From Eonycteris spelaea (taxonomy: Eukaryota; Chordata; Mammalia; Chiroptera; Pteropodidae), in contig PUFA01000081.1 in assembly GCA_003508835.1 (NCBI GenBank), forward strand, positions 4,836,001 to 4,900,000: 64,000 nucleotides of DNA, read 5' to 3'. The translations under genes were made by a program, and so were the position numbers. Position 1 is the first letter of the stretch. Each line of letters starts with the position of its first letter. This document shows positions 46,025 to 57,459 of this stretch, piece after piece. Under the pieces are notes generated by a model that saw only the letters and a program-made list of their open reading frames with translations, had not been told where the DNA came from and made no database searches.

Positions 46025-46140
46025 CTATTGTGTTTTCTCATATCTTTTTTCCTACACTGTGGATTTCTGGAGGATAGAGCTACATTCCATTTTTCTTTAT
46101 ATCACAACTGGCCTATAAATATTTGTTGAATGAAATAAGT
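46025..46140 (+). repeat. L2 3' end, sense
   Basis: The text tacactgtggatttctggag, gatagagctacattccattt and ataaatatttgttgaatgaa is the L2 3' UTR and tip. It lies head to head with the antisense tip just upstream. Confidence 0.6.
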
Positions 46141-46145
46141 AACAG

Positions 46146-46770
46146 CCTCTTCTACACATGTAGACAAGTACCTGAACTTCAAAGTTTATGCCTCTAAATA
46201 TTTAATTTCCAAACAAATATTTCATCTTGAGTCAGATTTCAGAGATATCATAAATCTTCCCAAGGTGGGCTAGAAGGAAAGGAAACTGCCAGGTTTGAAT
46301 AATACGTACAAAAGGAAAGAATATGATTTGTTAATCACTGAAAAAAAATCTTGGCTTTATTTTTTTGTTCTCATTTTCTTGGTATAGTTATTCAGACTCG
46401 CAGACATTTCCTAAGGAGGCTGCAGAGTTTGTAACATTGGATTCTCTATACACTCCAGTATTTTCCTACAATTAATGCTCAGAAAGACCTAGAAGCCTCG
46501 TTTGCAAGTAATGAAATGTCCCCATTGAAATGCCCTCTTTCAAAGTGAGAAAATACATTTTTTCATGTTTTATTAAGATAAATGTTTTTACTTATTTTAA
46601 AACAGTGACCTCCACAAAAATGGGCAAATAATTTAACAAGGTGGTAACATACTTAGTAGTGTACAAGCATCACTTGAGGAGTTCGCTAAAACATGTATTT
46701 CCCTAGGACTTATCCTGAGTTAAAAATCTGGGCAATACCTTGTAAACTAGTATTTCTGAGCATTCAAAAT
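46146..46770. other. Unassigned sequence
   Basis: No gene or named repeat recognised. Confidence 0.4.
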
Positions 46771-46774
46771 TGTT

Positions 46775-46935
46775 TAATATGTTGGAAAGAACAAAGTTTT
46801 GAGAGTCAGAGTAAAGTCTGTATCCTAATTCTGATGCTCTCTTCATGACTCAAGGCAAACTCTTCAGCTTGTCAGTTTTTCAACTTTGAAGTGGTATTAA
46901 AAACAATTTTCTTCCTACATGTATTTAAAAAGGAC
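46775..46935 (+). repeat. MIR SINE, diverged
   Basis: The text gaaagaacaaagttttgaga, gtcagagtaaagtctgtatc, ctaattctgatgctctcttc, caaggcaaactcttcagctt and cagtttttcaactttgaagt follows the MIR order from head to core. Confidence 0.6.
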
Positions 46936-46939
46936 ATAT

Positions 46940-47984
46940 GAGGGTTGTTAACGTGTATTTAAAAAGTAAGTATGCACAAAACTGTCTTATAAACCTCAAG
47001 GGCTAGACAAATGTCTTTGTGAATTCAATTCCGAAGAACTAGACATTATATCTCTCTCTCAGACGCTACCCTCAACACAGCCCTTTTGAAAATTAGACAA
47101 AGCTCAGCTTTCCCACAGTGGACACTTGGGTGTCTCTTGAAGGTTTTCCATATAGCTGTTCATCTTTGGAAAGACCTCCTGTCAAAATATTCTGTGTCAG
47201 AGGACAGAAATAAGAATTTTCAAAGATTTGTCATTTATAAAAACAATCTAGTCCTATCTCTGTTTAAAGGTTTTTAAATTTTCTTATCTTTTAAAAATAA
47301 TGAAGTGAATGTTTTATTATTTTGAAACCGCTATTTTTATTCCAAAGGATTTTAGAAATGCCCTGGACGCTTATTTCTTTCTTATAATCATTTTACTTTG
47401 TAGAAATATACTTGATTGAACAAGTAGTTTCAAGTCTGTACTTTCGTAGTTTAGAAGCTGAGGAAAGTAAAGGGTGTGAATTTTCCATAGAAAACATTTT
47501 TTTTGTGTTGTTATCATCTGTTAACATAATTATGTAATCAATGAATACTCTACTGTTATGATAGAAAGTAAATGTATGTACATGTGTGTATGTGGTTCTG
47601 TGCATATATGTGTTTGTGAGAGAGATTTTCAGTGGGGAATTTCTAATATATTTTGTAATTTTTATTTTCTCAAAATAATAAAAGGAAAACCTAAATTGAT
47701 GACAGAGTATTTTAATGCTGTCTTTTGCTAACACTGTGAAGAGATGAGATTATTTCAGTTCTATGTAATGTATAAAGCTTTGAGATTACTTTAGAGGGTT
47801 ATTCAAAATTGGACAATAACATCTTTTGTGGCCACCTCTTTATATATAAAGGTTACTAATACCAGGGCTCTCACTCTCCCTAAAAATATCCAAAATAAAC
47901 TTCTCTATTATTACAGAAATTTTTTAGCAAATATTTCTGTTACTCAAATTCAAAGTACACATCTGAGGAATATTTCAGGTTTTC

Positions 47985-47987
<3 letters not shown>
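46940..47987. other. Unassigned sequence
   Basis: No gene or named repeat is recognised. A 113-codon minus-strand open frame at 47393-47734 and a 63-codon plus frame at 47086-47277 have no family signature. Confidence 0.4.

Positions 47988-48031
<44 letters not shown>
47988..48031. repeat. (GT)22 dinucleotide microsatellite
   Basis: Twenty-two perfect GT units. It is probably polymorphic and able to adopt Z-DNA. Confidence 0.97.
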
Positions 48032-48032
<1 letters not shown>

Positions 48033-48589
48033 TTGTCCTCCCTGCTGGTTACTGTTAGATATGCCAGTATTAAATTCTGCTACATCAATGCATTTTTAGG
48101 GTGTTTGTGTAAGTGCAGGCATCTATCTCTGGTATGTAATTTAAGTGTCCTTGTAATCAGCTAAATGAAAAGTTTTCTAATAATTTATGTGATCCCATCA
48201 TTTAGTTTTTGCTTCCTAAGGAAATGATTTCCTTTGTTAGGTCAGTTGGTATGCCTCTCAGGTCATTTGTCTGCTTAACTACTGTTGAAATTGAAAGAAA
48301 AGAAAAATATATACAAGAACATAAAATGCCTTTTTTAACAAAAGAGAGCTAATTTGAAGAGGAATGAGAAATTATGATGTTCAGGTTGAGAAAGGAAGTG
48401 ATGAGTTTCTACAGAATTACATTTCCCTATGGCTTCCTGGCTGTCCTCTACAGCTTTATCATTTACAATTGATTTTTCCATCCTGGTTCAGATTCTTACT
48501 ATATAGACTTTTTAAATGGAAATGATTACCCAAACCTAAAATCTAAAGAAAAAGTTATAAATCACCAAAGCTGTTACACTTTTATTTCA

Positions 48590-49440
48590 TTTAAAAGACA
48601 TTTCAGTGATAATAAAGAAAATGGTGAGAAAAGCAATTACCCATAGTCCTTTGTTCATGTTTTATTGAATTTTTCTTATCCACACACACAGGTATGTGCT
48701 AATTGCAAATATAATATGTGCACATTGTGAAATCTGTAAAATTTTTGTAAGAAAGTATAAGATAGAAATATTTAGAACATAAAAATATATTTAATTATAT
48801 TTCTCTTAAAAATAAACCCTTCATTTTGTAATTTTGGGATTTTCTTTATCCCTTATAATATTGTAATCATCCTCCCATATTCTTATTATTCAAGATTTTG
48901 ATTTCTTTTAAGAGTGTGATTTTAATACACCATAGCATTACATTTATCAAGTGGCTTTAACAAAACATATTAGCCGAGATAATATCTTATTGTGAGCATG
49001 TAGCAACTAGAATGTGACTAAACCTTCCAAAACTCTCAGATTATTTTCTTAGCATAACTCCTAGAAATTCAATTGATTAAGAGGTATATACCTGTTTAAA
49101 TATTTCTCTATATATATTTTCAAATTCCAACAGGTAGCTCTTCCCAACTTATAGTCTAAACAGAACAGGTCACATCTGTTTATAAAGTATTATCGATATT
49201 TTTCAGCACTGAAAATTTCTTAGATGATAAGAGATATCTCCTTAATTAATACTATTTTGATAGCTAGGAAATTAAAAGTGTTTAATATGTTCATTTTCAT
49301 TTTTTTTTCTTTTCTGAATTGCTTATGCCCACATTTTATTTTTATTTCTATTTTTTTAAATAAAAATAACTTAGCTTGTCTGATTATGTAAATAATACAT
49401 ATTCATTGTGGGGGAAGATCAAATGATATTTAAAAATTTA
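48590..49440 (-). mobile_element. Old L1 (L1ME-like) antisense fragments
   Basis: The text ttacccatagtcctttgttc, gtgctaattgcaaatataat, gcattacatttatcaagtgg and aactcctagaaattcaattg recalls the reversed L1ME 3' UTR and end of ORF2. A second 3' start may lie at about 49375 (tatgtaaataatacatattc, attgtgggggaaga), so at least two copies could be stacked. The RPL26 pseudogene begins just downstream. Confidence 0.5.
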
Positions 49441-49469
49441 AGACACATAAGGTAAATGGGCACTTCTGG

Positions 49470-50076
49470 CTCCAGGTAGACCATCACCATGAAGTTCAAC
49501 CCCTTTCGTGACCTCGGACCCCAATAAAAACTGCAAACACCACTTCAATGCCCCCTCGCATGTGCGTTGGAATATCGTGTTGCTCCACCCCTCCAAGGTG
49601 CTGTGGCAAAAGTATAATGTCTGCTTCCCATGCCCCTCTGCAGGGACTATGAGGTCCAGGTGGTTCGAGGACACTACAAAGGTCAGCAAATCAGCAAGGT
49701 AGTCCGGATGTACAGAAAGGAATGTGTCAGTTACCTAAAGCGGGTGCAGCGTGAGAAGGCTAAGGCACAACTGTCCACATGGGCATTCACCCATGCAAGA
49801 TAGTTACCAGCAAGCTAAAACTGGACAAAGATCGGGGGGGAAAAAGTTTAAATGCAAAGCCAACTCTCGACAAGTCAGAAAAGAGAAAGGGAAATATAAG
49901 GAAGAAATTATTGAGAAAATGCAGGGACGGACATAGCCGATTGTGCAACCATGGTTTCATTTTTCAGATATCTGAAGTATTTCATTTCTTTCCTTTTTTA
50001 TTGATATGTAGCTCTATAAACCTACTTTTGCTGTTTTAATTTTACAAATAAAAATTGGAAATATTTTCTAAAAAAA
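49470..50076 (+). pseudogene. RPL26P: Processed pseudogene of ribosomal protein L26 (RPL26/uL24)
   Basis: RPL26 is a large-subunit ribosomal protein of 145 residues. Here an ATG at 49489 gives MKFNPF. An extra base then shifts the frame to HFNAPSH (about 49535). The text returns to the first frame for [10 protein letters not shown] (about 49660) and RVQREKAK (49741). One lost base moves it to GIHP and LKLDKD in a third frame (from 49779), and another shift gives SRQV and KEKGKYKEE (about 49870-49915). That is at least four frame changes. The usual stop after the C-terminal EKMQ is replaced by readthrough to a TAG ending at 49936. There are no introns. A 3' UTR-like tail, AATAAA at 50047-50052 and A7 at 50070-50076 show it is a retrotransposed mRNA copy. 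It could derive from RPL26 or RPL26L1. No clear target-site duplication is seen. It cannot encode L26. Confidence 0.93.
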
Positions 50077-50084
50077 GTAAGTGT

Positions 50085-50340
50085 ATCAATATTTCAGTTT
50101 CCATTCATTGGTATGAAGCGACATATAATTATTAATGCATTTTTCTGATTACTTGGGACGGTTAAGCATCTTTTTAGATGTGTTTTAGCTATTTGAATGT
50201 TCTGTTAATTGCCTATTCATACTCTCCATCTACATTTCTATTGTGTTTGTTTTTTCACATCGGCTTGTATACTTTTTAAAAATATTACAGTATTGATTTA
50301 TTTGCATTACAAATATTATTTTTCAAAACTGCTTATTGAC
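50085..50340 (-). mobile_element. L1 fragment, antisense
   Basis: The text tgcatttttctgattacttg, ggttaagcatctttttagat, gttctgttaattgcctattc and tctattgtgtttg matches the reversed L1 ORF2 end (tctgattactagtgaggttg, agcatcttttcatatg, attgcctgttcatatcc). It may continue the L1 into which the RPL26 copy inserted. Confidence 0.55.
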
Positions 50341-50879
50341 ATTGACATTGTATTTGCTACTTTTGCCATTAAAATAAGTTAATGGTGTTTATGCTATTGA
50401 TTGTGTGATATTTTTGCCATTAGTGATAAGAAATATATTTTGATTGTTAAACAGAGGTATATGGTCACACAGGGTTTTATGTTCCCATTTAAAGTCTTTA
50501 ATACTGAAGATAACTATTGCATACAGATTGAGGAGAAACTTCATTTTTTACCCCAGCTCTTAAATTTCCTTTCTTAGTTACGCATATAATGTCCTATGGG
50601 TTATTTATTATTTGTTATTCATCTTTCATTCACTCATGCATCTGTTTATTAATTATTGAACACTATAAGTTGGGAATTTTTTGAATCAATAAATAAAGCT
50701 GACATAATATCTTCATGTAATATAAATTTATTTGGTCACCTATTGATGGTTATTTTCATATCTTGAATATACACAGTGCTACAGGAATATTTTTGTACAT
50801 ATATGAATTGGCCTGTATTGTCAAAATAGTTGGATGTGCATTTTTATTTAAAATACATTATTTTCACTGCTGTAGTAGG
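50341..50879. other. Unassigned AT-rich sequence
   Basis: No gene or named repeat is recognised. A possible L2 tip reversed (ttcattcactcatgcatctg, then attattgaacactataagtt) lies at about 50625-50675. Confidence 0.4.
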
Positions 50880-51253
50880 AACTTGCCGTAATAAGAAATG
50901 GAGGATGCTGCAGTGATCCGTGTGGTAATGGAATAAAGTTGAAGCCATCAGAATGAATTCATGTTTAGTTTAATATAGCTACAGATGATTACATATAGAA
51001 ATATTTATAGATATTTGTATATACATGGATTAGTGTACATACATATTTTTCTTGCTCTTTTAGTATCAACTGAGAGGATCTAGAAGCAACTACATCTGAG
51101 TAGAAACAAGCACACCTGGTACCCAGGTTTGGTTTCTGTACTATTACCATAAATGGAACTGTGGCTCTTTGAAGAAATGGCTGATTTTATAGTTGGGGTA
51201 GAAAATACACAAAATGAGTCTTGAGCATCTTATCATCCAGAAAGTAAAGTGCT

Positions 51254-51289
<36 letters not shown>

Positions 51290-52125
51290 CCACATTGATG
51301 GGAGTACAGGAGTATGTTAAAGGAGCACAAATATCAACTGAAAAAGTCTCAATGGCCAAGCTGGAAACATTTGAGTAATGAAATAAATAAATTAGTAGTG
51401 GATTATAAATTATACTATAAAATAAATATCCGTGAGTCTGTACTGATATAAATAAATAATTTAATACATATGTGGGAGAATATAGACAAATCTTTCTCTA
51501 TAGATATCCTACCTTCACTTTCCTAAGTGTGTTCTGCATAGTGACTTCTTTCAAAGAGTACAGTATCGAAGGGGAGGGAAGAGTAAATTTGCAGTGGAGA
51601 AACCTGACAAACACTACCTCAGTGAAAAGATGGAAGTGAACCTCAATAGTGATAACTCAAGTTGATAACACATACACTTGATATGATGTAATGAGAATGG
51701 AACTTTACCTTTGTGATTTCCTCTCCCCAAAAATACCCAGAATAATCTTGAGAAGAACATAAGGCAAATTCCGATTGAGTGACATTATACAAAATACCTG
51801 ACCAATTCTCTTCATAACAGCCAGTCATCAAAAAAACAAGGAAAGTTTGAGGAAAAGTCATAGCCAACAGGAGCCTAAAGAGGCATGATAACTAACTGTA
51901 AAATTGTTACCTGGATTCATCCTGGGAACAGAAAAAGGAAATTAGGCTAAAAAAGGAAATATTAACACATGGACTTTAATAATAATGTGTCAATTGGTTC
52001 ATTAACTGAAAAATGTACATACTAATGTTAGATGTTAAGAATAGGGGAAACTGGATGTGAGGTCTGCAATTGTCTTCACAATATTTCTATAAATCCAAAA
52101 CTGCTGTTAAACAAATTTTCTTTAA
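50880..52125 (+). mobile_element. L1-lineage 3' UTR, sense, about 1.2 kb
   Basis: It reads gatgctgcagtgatccgtgt, gatctagaagcaactacatc, acctggtacccaggtttggt, agtaatgaaataaataaatt, gagaaacctgacaaacacta, gacattatacaaaatacctg, aaggaaagtttgaggaaaag and taggggaaactggatgtgag, and ends ctttaaaaaaag. This is a long, ordered match to an L1M-type 3' region ending in an A tail. No ORF2 portion is recognised. A run of 29 A at 51256-51284 lies within the body. Confidence 0.6.
51256..51284. repeat. A29 mononucleotide run
   Basis: A perfect run of 29 A lies between caaagtgctgc-like text and gcaagccacattg, in the interior of an L1-derived sequence. It therefore looks like expansion of an internal A-rich site, not a retroposon tail. 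Confidence 0.95.
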
Positions 52126-52159
52126 AAAAAGAGACATTACTCAATCACCCTCTATTGAA

Positions 52160-52790
52160 GTTATATTTATCTTAACTCCCACCAGCAGTGTAAAAGATGT
52201 TTCCTTTACAGAATATCTATCAGACATTCTGTGTTTTGCTACTCTGATAGGTTAAAGATAGAATCTCAGTGTAATTTTAATTTTTCTTTTTATGGTAAAT
52301 TTGAACAGCTGTTCAGATGTTTAAAAATATTTGTGTTTTCCTGTGAAATCTCATTCATGTACTTTGCTTATTTTTCCATTGGGTTGTTCTTTGATTTGCA
52401 AGAGACATGCAGCTAATAGTTTTCCAGTTTATTAGTCTTTTGATTTTGTTGTTTATATGTAGAAATATTTGCTTTACATTTAGTTGGCTTAATCAATCTC
52501 TTCTGTGGATTCTGCACTTTATATCATTTCCTACTCTGAGGTTATTTAAACAGTTTTCCACATTTCCATCTAAAACTTTTTATAGTTTCTTTAGACTTAT
52601 TTTCACTTATTGTTTCTATGGATATAATTATTTATCTCTATTTTTTCCTGTTTCACATGTTTCCTTCCTTCTTTTTTCCTTTGCTGTATGTCTATATTTA
52701 TATTGGTTGAGTTCTTTTTTCTTGAGTTATTTTAGGGGATTCATTCTATTTTAAAATTTCTTAATAATGTCTTCAAGTTAAAAAAAAAAA
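52160..52790 (-). mobile_element. L1 (L1M) ORF2-end fragment, antisense
   Basis: The plus strand reads actcccaccagcagtgtaaa, tctgataggttaaagataga, atctcagtgtaattttaatt, ttcatgtactttgcttattt, ttccattgggttgttctttg and cagtttattagtcttttgat. This is the reversed L1 ORF2 3' region. The 115-codon open frame at 52407-52754 is antisense L1 sequence and not a gene. Confidence 0.75.
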
Positions 52791-52833
52791 AAGTCTTCCT
52801 TGAAGTTATGTTTAGGAATCATCACCAACAACA

Positions 52834-53498
52834 TGACAGTATGTCATAATGGCTCCTCTGCCAGGTATGATAGGAATAATTTCAAGCTGTTCCTCCAGAA
52901 GATACCCGCTAGTTATTCAATTAAATAATAATCTAGGTAGTTCTGTGAAGAGACTTTGCAGATGTCATGAGATGATATTAAAATGGAGATTATCCTAGAT
53001 TGTCTGAGTAGGTTTCATATCATCACAGGGACCTTTAAAAATAAATGGAAGAGGAAGGCAGAAGACTTAGTGAGAAGGATGTGTCGGGAAGAGGAAGGAG
53101 AGGAGATATAAAGCAAAAGGGGAGGTTTGAGAGATTTAAAAGGTGGGATGGACTCAATCTGCCATATATAGGTGGAGAAAAAGGTCCCTGAGCTAAGAAA
53201 TGCATGTGGCTCCAGAAGCTGAGAATGCCCCCCAAGGAAACCAGACCTTAGTTCTACAACCATAAGGACTAAATTCTACCAACAGCTTAAATGAACTTGA
53301 ACAGATTCATCCCCAGAGCACCCAGAGAGGAATGCAGCCCTGCCAATGCCTTGATTTCAGTCTTCTGAGACTGAAAACAGAGAAAGTAACGGAGCCACCA
53401 GCCCTCTGACCTACAGAACTGTGAAATAATAAACACATATTGTTTTAAGCCATTGAATTTGTGATAGTTTGTTGTGACAGCAATAGAAAACTAATACA
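52834..53498 (+). mobile_element. MLT1-type MaLR LTR, sense
   Basis: It reads tgacagtatgtcataatggc, agagactttgcagatgtcat, gagattatcctagattgtct, catcacagggacctttaaaa, ggaatgcagccctgccaatg, ccttgatttcagtc, ctgacctacagaactgtgaa, ttgttttaagccattgaatt and caatagaaaactaatacag. The MLT1 LTR order is complete with both ends visible. At about 665 bases it is longer than typical, with a purine-rich middle. No internal retroviral sequence is attached. Confidence 0.85.
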
Positions 53499-53499
53499 G

Positions 53500-54147
53500 C
53501 AGGCAGCAAAATTAACTCAGTCTCAGTTTTTCTTTACACGCTGTCTCATCCTAGATATGTTGGTATGATCTTGAAATTTGCATTTCATTTCACAAGTGTT
53601 AATTAGAATTAATTTTATATTTAAATTATTTATTTATTCATGCCAGTCATTCAGTAATTTTATCCAGTTTATTTTCTTAGCAGTTGAATTTGTAAGAATA
53701 TTTATCTCTTGCTATCGACATAAGTGACAGCATATCTGGATAGTGAATTTTGGAATCACATTCTTTTTCATAATTTTATTCACATTACAAATGTTAGAGA
53801 GAAAAATATATTTTTCTCTTTTGCCTATGCTCCTTTTCAATTTAGATATGTGTTTTTGAAATTTATATGTTGACTAACTTGTATATAAGTGAATTTTTTT
53901 GCTCTTAATCTTGCCAATTCATTTGTAAGATCTTTGCTTCTGTGCTCAAAATAGTTTTATATATTAGACTTTAGCATTATTTGGTTTTCTCCATTCTAGT
54001 CTTTGAGGATCAATACTTATGTTTGTTTTTGTTTTATTTTGCTATACTATAATTTCATAACTCTTATTTTATTGGTCTTCGTCTTTTTCCCTGAGCACTG
54101 GAAAAGTTCTTAAGCTTCTATCCTACAACACTACTATACTGTTTCTG
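53500..54147. other. Unassigned AT-rich sequence
   Basis: No gene is recognised. The T-rich text may be further decayed antisense L1 but I cannot align it. Confidence 0.4.
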
Positions 54148-54218
54148 TTTTTTTTTTTTTTTCTTTTGTTGTTGTTGTTGTTGTTTTGTTTTGTTTTTTG
54201 TTTGTTTGTTTGTTTTTT
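54148..54218. repeat. T-run with TTG and TTTG tracts
   Basis: A T15 run leads into (TTG)n, TTTTG and (TTTG)n units over about 70 bases. It is either a compound simple repeat or the reversed A-rich tail of an unrecognised retroposon. Confidence 0.9.
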
Positions 54219-55339
54219 ACTGTGTCTGGGGATACTTTTAGTTCTGCAATGGCATCAGTAGATTCTAGTTCATCTCTAATTTCATGTACTGTCTTACAGC
54301 TAATTGTATTGTAATCATGAGGTATTTTCTTTGGATATTTTTTGTATATTCAACTGTACATGAGGAAGCATACTCTGTAGAGCTTCTCTACACTTATGGC
54401 AAGAAAATTCCCTTTGTTCATGTCATTGTCCACAAGGATACTCTTGAAATTTTCTTGTTTGACCTTAATCTGGAGATGTGGATAATAGAAATATATATGA
54501 CCATTCTAGAAATGTTCTAGTTGGAATAGTGTGAAGAGGAGCTATAGTCACAGGCTGCTGTATAAAGGAACTTGATTTTTTCATTGTTACTTTTTTATGT
54601 TAGTGAAGCTATCATTTAATTTTCTCTTTCACTTGGTCTCCATTTCTTATCTACAATATGGCTATTTATGATCTCTTTCCTATTGCTTTTCCTGTTTATT
54701 CAGGGATTATGCCACATGTTTATGGCTGTCTCTTTGATGGCTTTCTCACCCTTGATCATCCTAGAAGAAACTACATTCAAATGCTGTTGTTCTAGAATAG
54801 GAAACATAGTTCCAAGATAGTGGTCTTTGTAGGTTCAATAGCTAACCCTGGTGTCAATGTTTTTGTCCCATTTAAGAAGTGTAAAGGAAGGGAAGAGCAT
54901 AGTGGAAGGTGTTCACTGAATAAATTGTATTTCTTTACATTAGTTTTACAAACCACTACGCTTAGCAAAACATCTCAAAGTTTGGGGGCTAGACATGACA
55001 CATATTTTTATTACCAACAGTTATGGAGCACTTTTTCTCACTTTATAGTCCCTTGTTGTGTTTATAATGTTTTGACAGAGTGGCAGATATCTATTTGAGG
55101 CAGTATGTGTGGTGGTGGGGGTGGGACAAAGGGTTGTACAAAGGGTCGACATACATTCCTAAGTCATCATGCATTCCAAACTTTTTATAAAACCCATGTT
55201 CAGTAGTTTCGCTCATTCTGTATGTACTCTTCTGCTGTGCTTTGTATATTTCAAACTGCATACTAAACATTGTTAATAGTTTTCTTTAGTTTTGTTAATT
55301 ATAATTTTATAGCTATTTAATAAATATTCAATTAGTTTA
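54219..55339. other. Unassigned sequence
   Basis: There is no recognised repeat. A 78-codon open frame at 54284-54520 and a 92-codon frame at 54820-55098 lack protein family motifs I can name. A short G-rich patch, ggtggtgggggtggga, lies near 55113. Confidence 0.4.
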
Positions 55340-55590
55340 TGCACCATAATATACTAAACTACTTCCTTGCTGACTCACATTTTGGTTGTTTATTCTCTTT
55401 TTTGTTACAGAAAATATTGGAATGAATATTTCATTTTAATGTTTCTTTTGACTTGTTTATTTATATGCTTTTCCAGAAAGAGTAGATTTAATATATTACA
55501 GGGTATGTACTTTACCTTCAAGTTCTTCCCTCATACTTTTCAAATTGCTTTTCTAAATATGTATACCAGTTTACAAGATTTTTAGCAATA
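55340..55590 (-). mobile_element. Old L1 (L1ME-like) fragment, antisense
   Basis: The text cattttggttgtttattctc, aaaatattggaatgaatatt, ccagaaagagtagatttaat, caaattgcttttctaaatat and gtataccagtttac mirrors the reversed L1ME block (catttaggttgtttcca, aatgctgcaatgaatat, gccaaattgccctcc). Confidence 0.6.
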
Positions 55591-56060
55591 TGTAACTATC
55601 ATTTTCTACTCAAACTTAGAAGCAGTAGGTATAATTTCTTTATATTTTAAATGAATTGGTTAACTAGAAATGAATATCCAAGTTGCCAACATGATTATTT
55701 TCTTAGCATATTATGAGTCTGCTTGTTCATTAAGAAGATGTAGAATGGTTTTAAAGAATTAATACTTATCTTTACTAATCTCATTTATAGGATAGGTATT
55801 TCCCATAAAATATTTTAAGGGAAATTCTGAATTTTAGAATCTTAAACACTAATTTGCAAATAGTACCTGGAATATCAACCTCATCTCATAATCTACTTGT
55901 GATGACTTTATCTGGGTCTCTATGAGAATAACAAAATCAATTGTGAGTAGTTTAGGTTTATATCATGCCCGTAGATCTTCCTGGCCTTTTTTGAAATAAA
56001 GAATATCAGTACCTTCCATTGGTAAGGAAGCATTCTCAATTCTGGCTTCAAACAAAATGA
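55591..56060. other. Unassigned AT-rich sequence
   Basis: No gene or named repeat recognised. Confidence 0.4.
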
Positions 56061-56150
56061 GTGTCACTTATTTAGTCAATAAATATTTATTGTGTATTCT
56101 GTGACAAGTCCTGAGACTCATCAAACGTATAAAAGAACGTTTTACAGCAG
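56061..56150 (-). repeat. L2 3' tip, antisense
   Basis: The text tatttagtcaataaatattt, attgtgtattctgtgacaag and tcctgagactcatcaaacg is a reversed L2 tip. The LTR starts directly after it. Confidence 0.5.
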
Positions 56151-56154
56151 AAAA

Positions 56155-56665
56155 TGTATTAGTTTTCTATCTCTGTGCCATTAATCATGTAATTAGCAAC
56201 TTCAAAATAACACACATTTATTATCCCACAATTATTATAGGTCAGAAGTCAGGGCCAAGCTACAAGTCTGCAGTCATAGAGTCAGCCTGGGCAGGGGTCT
56301 CATCTGAGTCTTGTCTGAGGAAGAAGCTACTTTTAAGCTCATTCAAGTTGATGGCAGAATTCATTTCTCTGTGGCTATATGACTAAGAGCCCAGCTTCTT
56401 ACCAACTGCGGTCTAGACACCACCCTAGGTCCTGCGGGTCTCCTACAATCTCCTGCTAGGTTGTCCTCTCTGTGGTTATTGCTTCTGTGGGAGTCTAACT
56501 CTAGCTAAGATGGAATCCTGTATACTATAACATAATCATAGAAGTGATATTTTGTTAACCTTGCCATATTCTGTCAGGAGCAAGTCACAGGATTTACCTG
56601 CACTCAAAGGGAGGGATTATACAAAGGCATGGATCCTTCAGTCACCTTAGGGTGTGTCTACCACA
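56155..56665 (-). mobile_element. MaLR/ERVL-type solo LTR, antisense
   Basis: The plus strand starts tgtattagttttctatctct, runs through acttcaaaataacacacatt, tattatcccacaattattat, aggtcagaagtcaggg, gctcattcaagttgatggca, gaattcatttctctgtggct, gcaagtcacaggatttacct, and ends ggtgtgtctaccaca. Both LTR termini (TG...CA) are intact on about 511 bases. No internal sequence is present, so it is a solo LTR left by recombination. The exact subfamily is not resolved. Confidence 0.75.
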
Positions 56666-57459
56666 GAATGTAATCAGAAAACTCTACTACGTTTCTATTT
56701 CAGTTGTATAAAACAAGCTCCACGCCCTGTTCTTTATTATGTTAGATTCCCTCATTTATCAATTTTGTTACTTTGAAAGTCCTTGAGCTATGTTATATTC
56801 TAGAGTCTGTTCCTAGGGAATTTGCATGATAATAAAACTATTTTAACATTTTTAAATAATTTCACCACAACATATATTTCAGGATCAAACCATACAACAC
56901 CTAAGAGTGGCATTGCTCTTAATTTGCTACTATAAATACATTTTACTCGCCACTAAGCATATCCAAAGGGCATTCTCAGGGGCATTCTGATTTAGTATAG
57001 AGTTGCTAGAGGTTAAGGAATTACCTAGAAATTAGAAAAAAAAGGATTTCAATTAAAATATCTGGTTTTAATTTTTATTTAAATTATTTTAATATTCAGG
57101 TATCTTTTACAATATTCAGTCTGTTTAACTGTAGATGTCTTAGTCATATATTAATCATTCTCTGTACTAGATATAATTTATTTTTGGATTGCCTTTTCCA
57201 TTTGTAATTTTAACATTCATATGACTCTGCGGGAAATTACAAGGATTTAATTCTTAGTGAATGAGTGTTCATGGTTCAGGCATTCAGAATATAAAGGGCA
57301 ATAATTTTTTCTAGAATAGTTGGATGACTCTCTATCACACAGTTATTAGCAGTTAATGGAGTAACTATTGCCTCTGGAGTGCCTACCCTACTGTGTTTGA
57401 CATCTTTTTTCCAATTGATTCACCATATTCTCCCATAGAACGTAGAAGCATTGAACTCA
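56666..57459. other. Unassigned AT-rich sequence
   Basis: No gene or named repeat is recognised across about 800 bases. Confidence 0.4.

Noticed and set aside
49489..49936. Functional RPL26-like gene
   Set aside because: Multiple frame shifts and loss of the normal stop rule out an L26 product.
52407..52754. 115-codon frame rich in Phe, Leu and Ser resembling a membrane protein
   Set aside because: It is antisense L1 ORF2 sequence. T-rich codons read as hydrophobic residues.
52834..53498. Possible provirus around the MLT1 LTR
   Set aside because: There is no matching second LTR and no internal retroviral text. The neighbouring 52.2-52.8 kb sequence is L1.
54284..54520. 78-codon open frame with mixed composition
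   Set aside because: It looks protein-like at first sight, but I recognise no family and no exon boundaries can be supported.
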